From Bacillus sp. AZ43 (GTDB taxonomy: Bacteria > Actinomycetota > Actinomycetes > Mycobacteriales > Geodermatophilaceae), in the NCBI GenBank assembly GCA_004570425.1, contig SPQJ01000008.1:1-64000 (forward strand): a stretch of 64,000 nucleotides of DNA, written 5' to 3'. This document shows, piece by piece, positions 59,292-64,000 of this stretch. The notes beneath the pieces were generated by a model. The model did no database searches, had not been told where the DNA came from, and was given only the letters and a program-made list of their open reading frames with translations. Each line of letters begins with the position of its first letter. The first letter of the stretch is position 1. Position numbers and translations under genes: made by a program.

Positions 59292-60098
59292 CTAGCGGGA
59301 GAAGGAGAAGGACCGGCCGGCAAGGCCGTCGATGTCGAGCGTGTACTCGATGGCGGTGGCGTCCGCCACGCTGTAGCCGTCCTTGAGGGTGAACGACCCC
59401 CCGGGAGGAATCTCCTGCGGCCGGCCGATGATGCCGACGACGTCTCCGTCCCTGACCTCCGAGACCTGGTCGTCGGCACCGGTGTCCGCGACGTCGGAGA
59501 ACACGAAGTCCGTGTCGAACGCCTGGCTGGTCGACAGGTTGCGGACGGTGACGGTGAAGAAGACGGTGGTCGCGTAGAGCTGTCCTTCCCGAACGGCGTA
59601 CTCGGCCCGCGCGTCGAGGACGGTGGCCGCCTCGCTGGGGGTGAAGGGCACCGGCGCCTCGACGGTGATCTCCAGGGGGATGTCGTTGCTCCCAGCCGTG
59701 GACCGGAAGCGGGCCGTCTCACCGAAGGTGAGGTCGCCGTCCCTGGTCTCGTCCCAAGTGGTCTCCGTAGGAGTCGGCTCGGGGGCGGCCGGTGTCCCGA
59801 CGTCGGCGGGGGGAGAACTCGCGGTGGCGTCGGCCGGCGCGGCGGTGGTGCCCTCGTCGTCGCCGAAGATCGCGCCGAGGGTCAGGCCGCCGACCGCCAC
59901 GACGGCCAGGCCCGCGAAGGCGGCAGCCGTCGCGCGGCTCATCCTGGGCCGTGGACGGCGGAAGGTGAGGGCGGTGCGGAAGGTCCCCTGGTCCCGGTCG
60001 ACCAGGTGCCAGCCGTCCGCCTCCCACTTGGCGATGGTCCTGGCCTCCGTGCCGCGAACCGCCTGGACGGTCTTTTCCTCGTCCCTGGTGACGGCCAC
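59292..60098 (-). CDS. Single-pass membrane protein with extracytoplasmic Ig-like domain
   Basis: The 268-aa protein has a cytoplasmic start (VQAVRGTEARTIAKWEADGW), one membrane helix (about 57-75, AAAFAGLAVVAVGGLTLGAI), a Thr/Pro-rich linker and a C-terminal beta-rich domain resembling DUF4352-type telomeric/antigen-like folds: LYATTVFFTVTVRNLSTSQA and PPGGSFTLKDGYSVADAT. No function is claimed. GTG 60098 is preferred over longer starts, since AACGGATC follows a GGGGGA run and TATGCT at 60143-60148 (minus strand) would be its -10 box. Confidence 0.7.
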   Translation of the reverse strand: MAVTRDEEKTVQAVRGTEARTIAKWEADGWHLVDRDQGTFRTALTFRRPRPRMSRATAAAFAGLAVVAVGGLTLGAIFGDDEGTTAAPADATASSPPADVGTPAAPEPTPTETTWDETRDGDLTFGETARFRSTAGSNDIPLEITVEAPVPFTPSEAATVLDARAEYAVREGQLYATTVFFTVTVRNLSTSQAFDTDFVFSDVADTGADDQVSEVRDGDVVGIIGRPQEIPPGGSFTLKDGYSVADATAIEYTLDIDGLAGRSFSFSR

Positions 60099-60142
60099 GA
60101 TCCGTTCCCCCGCTCCCCGCACGCCTTCCCCGAATGACGTCG

Positions 60143-60148
60143 AGCATA
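60143..60148 (-). promoter_or_regulatory. -10 box TATGCT of membrane protein gene
   Basis: On the minus strand TATGCT lies about 45 nt upstream of GTG 60098, giving a short leader with GGGGGAAC. Confidence 0.45.
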
Positions 60149-60262
60149 GGAACGGCCTCGCCGGGGCGCGCCGCCGAAGGTTGGGGATGCGTCCTCGCGG
60201 TGTCCCTGCCGGCTGAGAGGATCGGGCGAGCACGTCGGTCGGAACGAGGAAGAGGGGGTCCG

Positions 60263-62290
60263 GTGCCGCAGATTGCATCCGTCGGCCGGGCCGCGGAACC
60301 GGACTCCAGGGCGGAGCACGTCCTGGCCGCCCTGGACGACGAGCAGCGCGCCGCGGCGAGCGCCGTCACCGGCCCGGTCTGCATCCTGGCCGGTGCCGGG
60401 ACGGGCAAGACCCGCACGATCACCCACCGGATCGCCTACGGCGTCCACTCGGGCGTCTACGTCCCCGAGCAGGTCCTGGCGGTCACCTTCACCGCCCGGG
60501 CCGCGGGGGAGCTGCGCGGCCGGCTCGCGGCGCTCGACGTCGGCGGCGTGCAGGCGCGGACCTTCCACGCCGCGGCGATGCGCCAGCTGCGCTACTTCGC
60601 CCCCCGCGTGCTCGGCGGCCCGATGCCGGCGCTCATCGAGAACAAGCTCCGCGTGGTGGCCACGGCGGCGGCGCGCAACCGGCTCACCACCGACCGCACC
60701 AGCCTGCGCGACCTGGCCAGCGAGATCGAGTGGGCCAAGACCACGCTGGCGACCCCCGACGACTACCCGGCCCGGGCCCGGGCGGCCGGCCGGGAGCCGC
60801 CGTTCGACGCCGCCGCGGTCGCCGCCGTGTACGCCAGCTACGAGCAGGCAAAGCAGCGCGACGGGGCACTCGACTTCGAGGACCTGCTGCTGGTCACCGC
60901 CTACGCCATCGAGGAGCACCCGGCGGTGGCCCGCGAGGTGCGGGCGCAGTACCGGCACTTCGTCGTCGACGAGTACCAGGACGTCAACCCGCTGCAGCAG
61001 CGGCTGCTCGACGCGTGGCTGGGCGGGCGGGCCGAGGTCTGCGTCGTCGGGGACCCGAACCAGACGATCTACTCGTTCACCGGCGCCGACCCCGACTACC
61101 TGCTCGGCTTCGCCGACCGCTATCCCGACGCCACCGTGGTCAAGCTCGAGCGCGACTACCGGTCCACGCCGCAGGTGGTGGGCCTGGCCAACCGGCTGAT
61201 CGGCCAGGCCCCGAAGCGCAAGGGGCTGCCGGGTCTGCGCCTGCTGGGCCAGCGGCCCGATGCCGGCGAGCCGACGTTCGTCGAGCACCCCGACGAGCCG
61301 GCCGAGGCGGCGGCGGTCGCCGCGAGGTGCAAGGCGCTGATCGAGTCCGGGATGCCGGCCGCCGAGATCGCCGTCCTGTTCCGGATCAACGCCCAGTCGC
61401 AGGTGTACGAGGCCGCGCTCGCCGACGTCGGCGTGCCCTACGTCCTCAAGGGCGGTGAGCGCTTCTTCGAGCGGCCCGAGGTCCGGGAGGCCGTGCTCCT
61501 GCTGCGCGGGGCGGCGGCCGGCGGGACCGAGCCCGGTGCCCTCGTGCCCACGGTCCGCGACGTGCTCGCCTCGGTCGGGTGGGCCGAGCACCGCCCGCCC
61601 GCCGGCGGCGCGGCCCGCGACCGCTGGCAGTCGCTGGCCGCGCTGGTCGACCTCGCCGTCGACCTGGTGGCGGAGAACCCGTCGCTCGACCTCGCCGGGT
61701 TCGTCGACCACCTGGCCGAGCGGGCCAACGCCCAGCACGCCCCGACCGTGCAGGGCGTGACGCTCGCGTCGATGCACGCGGCCAAGGGCCTGGAGTGGGA
61801 CGTCGTCTTCGTCGTCGGCCTGGTCGACGGGGTCGTCCCGATCGCGCAGTCGCTCTCCCGCCCCGACGCGGTGGAGGAGGAGCGCCGGCTGCTCTACGTC
61901 GCGATCACCCGGGCCCGCGAGCAGCTGTCGCTGTCCTGGTCGCTCGGCCGCAACCCGGGGGCCAAGCGCGCCCGGCCGCGCAGCCGCTTCCTCGACGGGC
62001 TCGCCCCCGGCTCGGGCCCGACGGCACCGGTCGCCCGACGTCCCGCCAAGCGCCCGAAGGTCGTGCTCGAGGGCGAGGCGGGGGAACTGTTCGAACGGCT
62101 GAGGGCGTGGCGCAGCCAGACGGCGCAGTCGGCGTCGGTCCCGGCGTACGTCGTCTTCACCGACGCGACGCTGCAGGCCATCGCCGAGACGCGCCCCTCG
62201 ACGATGCGCGAGCTCTCCGGGCTGCCCGGCATCGGGGCGCGCAAGCTCGACCTGTACGGCGCCGACGTCCTGGCCGCGATCAACGGCTGA
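60263..62290 (+). CDS. uvrD2: DNA helicase UvrD2, HRDC form without tetracysteine module
   Basis: The 675-aa superfamily 1 helicase has Walker A AGAGTGKTRTI (about 44-54), Walker B VVDEYQDVNPLQ, NQTIYSFTGADP and LASMHAAKGLEWDVV. A C-terminal HRDC domain (about 630-675) ends SGLPGIGARKLDLYGADVLA. Mycobacterial UvrD2 has a four-cysteine module between helicase and HRDC; here that segment reads RRPAKRPKVVLEGEAGELFE with no cysteine. GTG 60263 follows GAGGAAGAGGGGG. It lies directly before the whiB7 leader. Confidence 0.93.
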   Translation: MPQIASVGRAAEPDSRAEHVLAALDDEQRAAASAVTGPVCILAGAGTGKTRTITHRIAYGVHSGVYVPEQVLAVTFTARAAGELRGRLAALDVGGVQARTFHAAAMRQLRYFAPRVLGGPMPALIENKLRVVATAAARNRLTTDRTSLRDLASEIEWAKTTLATPDDYPARARAAGREPPFDAAAVAAVYASYEQAKQRDGALDFEDLLLVTAYAIEEHPAVAREVRAQYRHFVVDEYQDVNPLQQRLLDAWLGGRAEVCVVGDPNQTIYSFTGADPDYLLGFADRYPDATVVKLERDYRSTPQVVGLANRLIGQAPKRKGLPGLRLLGQRPDAGEPTFVEHPDEPAEAAAVAARCKALIESGMPAAEIAVLFRINAQSQVYEAALADVGVPYVLKGGERFFERPEVREAVLLLRGAAAGGTEPGALVPTVRDVLASVGWAEHRPPAGGAARDRWQSLAALVDLAVDLVAENPSLDLAGFVDHLAERANAQHAPTVQGVTLASMHAAKGLEWDVVFVVGLVDGVVPIAQSLSRPDAVEEERRLLYVAITRAREQLSLSWSLGRNPGAKRARPRSRFLDGLAPGSGPTAPVARRPAKRPKVVLEGEAGELFERLRAWRSQTAQSASVPAYVVFTDATLQAIAETRPSTMRELSGLPGIGARKLDLYGADVLAAING

Positions 62291-62343
62291 CAGCGAACCG
62301 ACCCCGCGTCCGAACCTCGTGACACGTTCTGAGGAACTCGCGG

Positions 62344-62382
62344 TTAATTCGATTGACCCCTTCTCCGGGCGGGCCATAGTGT
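62344..62382 (+). promoter_or_regulatory. WhiB7-type promoter of whiB7 leader
   Basis: TTAATT (62344-62349) is followed by exactly 3 bp, then -35 TTGACC (62353-62358), an 18-bp spacer and -10 TAGTGT (62377-62382). WhiB7-activated promoters are known to carry an AT-rich element 3 bp upstream of the -35, contacted by the WhiB7 AT-hook. Transcription would begin near 62389, about 500 nt before whiB7. Confidence 0.8.
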
Positions 62383-62459
62383 CCTCTCACACACGCGAGA
62401 CACCCCCGCGTCCCCGGCCGTCCGGCCGGGGTGCGAGACCGAGGAAGGAGGGGGTTCCT

Positions 62460-62747
62460 GTGATCACCACGAAGCTGACGATGGCCCCCGCCGATCTCCT
62501 CGGCCTGGGCCTCGACGTGCGCCCGGCCTACGGCCCGGGCCTGTGCAGCGGCACCGAGTTCACGGCGGTGCACACGGCTGCGCCCACCGCTCCGCTCCAG
62601 GGGACCGGTCTGCCCACCGGCGGCACCGCTGTCCGCCTGCGCCCCGCCACCCGTCGGCCCCTCGGCGCCGTCGTCGTGACGAAGACCTTCATCGAGAACA
62701 ACGGCACCACCCTCGGGATCCACTCCTCGAGGAGACCGCAGAGCTAA
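62460..62747 (+). CDS. Leader ORF upstream of whiB7, 95 codons
   Basis: GTG 62460 follows AAGGAGGGGG. The frame runs 95 codons to TAA 62747 with strong G/C third-position bias, so it is probably translated. The product starts ITTKLTMAPADLLGLGLDVR and ends FIENNGTTLGIHSSRRPQS; no known family is recognised. A 12-bp palindrome CTCCTCGAGGAG lies near its 3' end (62723-62734). It stops 22 nt before an intrinsic terminator, placing ribosome progress in position to control read-through into whiB7. In mycobacteria the whiB7 leader also carries an upstream ORF, but a shorter one. Confidence 0.7.
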   Translation: MITTKLTMAPADLLGLGLDVRPAYGPGLCSGTEFTAVHTAAPTAPLQGTGLPTGGTAVRLRPATRRPLGAVVVTKTFIENNGTTLGIHSSRRPQS

Positions 62748-62768
62748 GCGCTCGACCGGTCCTCCACG

Positions 62769-62813
62769 AGGCCGCGGAACCCGAACCCGGGATCCGCGGC
62801 CTTTCTCTTTTCT
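62769..62813 (+). terminator. Intrinsic terminator/attenuator in the whiB7 leader
   Basis: Perfect 10-bp arms AGGCCGCGGA (62769-62778) and TCCGCGGCCT (62793-62802) with a 14-nt loop are followed by a T-rich run TTCTCTTTTCT. It lies between the leader ORF and whiB7 on the coding strand, the usual place for conditional termination. Confidence 0.85.
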
Positions 62814-62892
62814 CCGCGAACCCGGCACACCGACCCATCGGTCGGCGGGCCCCCGCCGGCCGTCGCAGAGACGAGAACGAGGAGGAGCGGCA

Positions 62893-63234
62893 GTGCAGCA
62901 GACGATCGACCGCCCGACGTCCCACCGCCGACCCGGGCTCCCCTGGACCGGCGGACTGCCCCCGAGACGACCCACGCCACTGGCCCCCGCGCCGGTGCGG
63001 CGCCCCCTGCCGTGCCGGGAGGGGGACTCCGAGCTGTGGTTCGCCGAGAGCCCCGCACAGCTGGAGCAGGCCAAGGCCCTGTGCGGCAGCTGCCCGATCC
63101 GCAACGCCTGCCTGGCCGGCGCCCTGGACCGGGGGGAGCCCTGGGGCGTCTGGGGCGGCGAGATCTTCGACCGCGGTGTCGTCATCGCGCGCAAGCGGCC
63201 GCGGGGCCGTCCCCGCAAGGTCGTCGCCGCGTGA
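62893..63234 (+). CDS. whiB7: Transcriptional activator WhiB7
   Basis: The 113-aa iron-sulfur protein activates intrinsic antibiotic resistance genes with SigA. Four cysteine ligands are seen (LPCREGD, then LCGSCPIRNACL), then the Wbl turn GVWGGEIFD and a C-terminal AT-hook KRPRGRPRK that distinguishes WhiB7 from other Wbl proteins. The N-terminal Pro/Arg-rich extension (about 1-38) is longer than in mycobacteria. GTG 62893 follows GAGGAGGAGCGG. The gene sits between uvrD2 and the ABC1 kinase, the conserved whiB7 position. Confidence 0.95.
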   Translation: MQQTIDRPTSHRRPGLPWTGGLPPRRPTPLAPAPVRRPLPCREGDSELWFAESPAQLEQAKALCGSCPIRNACLAGALDRGEPWGVWGGEIFDRGVVIARKRPRGRPRKVVAA

Positions 63235-63305
63235 TGACCGAACGCATCCACATCGACCGGTCCCGACTCATCGGAGCGGGACCCACCACTTCCGAAGGAC
63301 ATGCC

Positions 63306-63470
63306 ATGTACATGCTCGAACACGATCTGGCCCGCAGCCGGATGGACGAGATGCACGCCGAGGCCGCCGCGGCCTCCCGTGCCCGTCGGCTGTACCTGGC
63401 CCGCCGCGCGGCTCGCCGCGCGGAGCGCGCGGTCCGCCGCGCCGCCCGGGCCAGCGCCGCCGTCTACTAA
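63306..63470 (+). CDS. Small basic helical protein downstream of whiB7
   Basis: The 54-aa product (MYMLEHDLARSRMDEMHAEA through ARASAAVY) is one long Arg/Ala-rich helix with strong coding bias. ATG 63306 has GAAGGA 7 nt upstream; an alternative ATG at 63234 overlaps the whiB7 stop (TGATG) and would add 24 residues. Similar small ORFs follow wbl genes or stand alone in actinobacteria in my recollection, but no function is known. The net positive charge suggests contact with nucleic acid or membrane. Confidence 0.65.
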   Translation: MYMLEHDLARSRMDEMHAEAAAASRARRLYLARRAARRAERAVRRAARASAAVY

Positions 63471-63473
63471 GAG

Positions 63474-63527
63474 GACCCCGTCCTCCTCACCCCTCGCTCC
63501 GCTCGGGGCGAGCCTCTGGACGGGGCC
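63474..63527. repeat. Structured intergenic repeat, copy C
   Basis: GACCCCGTCC and GGACGGGGCC form the outer arms. The inside holds CTCACC, CCTCGCTCCGCTCGGG and GGGCGAGCCTC. It begins 3 bp after the stop codon of the small ORF and closely matches copy A after secA. Confidence 0.75.
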
Positions 63528-63546
63528 GCCGCTCCAGCACGTCACC

Positions 63547-63587
63547 AGGCCGGTTCGGACGCTTCCCGAGGGCGTCCGGACCGGCCT
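63547..63587. terminator. Long hairpin before the ABC1 kinase stop
   Basis: Arms 63547-63562 and 63572-63587 are complementary at 15 of 16 positions (one G-T wobble) with a 9-nt loop. It separates the convergent small ORF and ABC1 kinase. Confidence 0.7.
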
Positions 63588-63596
63588 CGTCCCCGT

Positions 63597-64000
63597 TCAG
63601 TCCACGAAGCCGGGGAGCCACTCCTCGAGGACGCTGCGGAAGTCGCCCGCGGCGTCGAGCTGGCAGAGGACACCGATCGACCCGATGGTCACCCGGTGGA
63701 TGAGCAGGTAGGCGGGGGGCAGGTTCAGCTGCCGGCCGAGCCGGCTGGCGTCGTTGCGGGGGTCGGCGATCCGGGCCGCCTGCTCCTGCATCCAGGCGCG
63801 GGTGAAGTGGAAGTGCCGGTCGACCACCGGGTCCAGCAGCGGCCGCAGGTACTCCAGGACGCCCTGGGCGTCGACCTCCACGTTGGGCCGCACGAAGCCC
63901 TCGGCGCGCAGGTCGGCGAGCACCTCGTCGGCCTTGCCGGCCAGCGCCCAGCGCAGCAACCGGCCGATCGGCTCGGGGTGCCCGTCGGGCAGCCGTGCCG
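63597..64000 (-). CDS. ABC1/AarF/UbiB family kinase-like protein, C-terminal part
   Basis: The gene runs off the right edge. The visible C-terminal 134 residues include RLPDGHPEPIGRLLRWALAG, VDAQGVLEYLRPLLDPVVDR, FHFTRAWMQEQAARIADP and RVTIGSIGVLCQLDAAGDFR, and end EEWLPGFVD. This matches the C-terminal region of the ABC1 kinase that neighbours whiB7 in mycobacteria (Rv3197 from memory). ABC1 kinases are atypical kinases or ATPases linked to quinone or lipid biology. The catalytic core lies outside the window. Confidence 0.85.
   Translation of the reverse strand, partial: ARLPDGHPEPIGRLLRWALAGKADEVLADLRAEGFVRPNVEVDAQGVLEYLRPLLDPVVDRHFHFTRAWMQEQAARIADPRNDASRLGRQLNLPPAYLLIHRVTIGSIGVLCQLDAAGDFRSVLEEWLPGFVD

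Noticed and set aside
59939-62377. 812-aa minus-strand open frame opposite uvrD2
   Set aside because: Antisense shadow; uvrD2 motifs on the other strand are complete.

Overview
This is a chromosomal window from a very high-GC actinobacterium. Third codon positions are almost all G or C, and GTG and TTG starts are common. Actinobacterial markers include whiB7, mycoredoxin, AdnAB, MoeZ, SecA with a SEC-C tail, DUF3107 and DUF3152. I infer a Geodermatophilaceae-like genome (Blastococcus, Geodermatophilus or Modestobacter type). No tRNA, rRNA, CRISPR array or transposase was seen.

Layout. 1-5.2 kb: end of comF, hpf, a GNAT and an F420/PPOX-type pair, then secA. 5.2-11.6 kb: Rv3235-like and LysM proteins, a BldC/excisionase-like HTH regulator facing a SAF (CpaB-like) and CpaE-like pair across a dyad-rich spacer, a WS/DGAT-like acyltransferase and a DUF6912 protein. 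11.6-16.2 kb: an FHA-FtsK/EssC ATPase divergent from one WXG100 protein, a minimal type VII-like module. 16.4-20.8 kb: MaoC, NUDIX, DUF6758, a tiny membrane protein, a PH-like protein, a PHP phosphoesterase and a RecB-like nuclease. 20.9-21.9 kb: a low-GC patch with one unrecognised membrane gene. 21.9-23.5 kb: a LysE/ArgO exporter and its divergent LysR regulator. 23.5-38 kb: DEAD-box helicase operon, ferritin-like protein, SDR, DUF3107, TetR, hydrolase, DUF3152, an ABC exporter, MoeZ, an alkyltransferase-like protein and a coupled 54-aa ORF. 38-44.6 kb: adnA-adnB, the double-strand-break resection motor-nuclease. 44.6-56.7 kb: accessory block with a two-component system, secreted DUF6351 protein, peptidases and hydrolases. 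56.7-64 kb: nudC, an ANTAR protein, mrx1, uvrD2, the whiB7 leader and gene, a small basic protein and an ABC1 kinase.

From memory, the gene order follows the Mycobacterium tuberculosis segment from comF/hpf/secA1 to uvrD2/whiB7/ABC1 kinase. Local insertions interrupt it: the type VII-like module, the low-GC gene, the ABC exporter, and the 12-kb block between adnB and nudC.

The most interesting regulatory object is the roughly 600-bp whiB7 leader. It has an AT-rich element exactly 3 bp upstream of a TTGACC/TAGTGT promoter, a coding-like 95-codon leader ORF with a strong ribosome binding site, and a perfect 10-bp hairpin with a T-rich tail just before whiB7. This layout fits autoactivation plus translation-dependent transcription attenuation. 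A second window-wide signal is a TAnnnT -10 box placed 6 or 7 nt before the start codon of 14 genes (one with a CATGAT variant), which predicts leaderless mRNAs. A third is a structured repeat found after the stop codons of secA and the post-whiB7 gene, with a diverged copy after moeZ.
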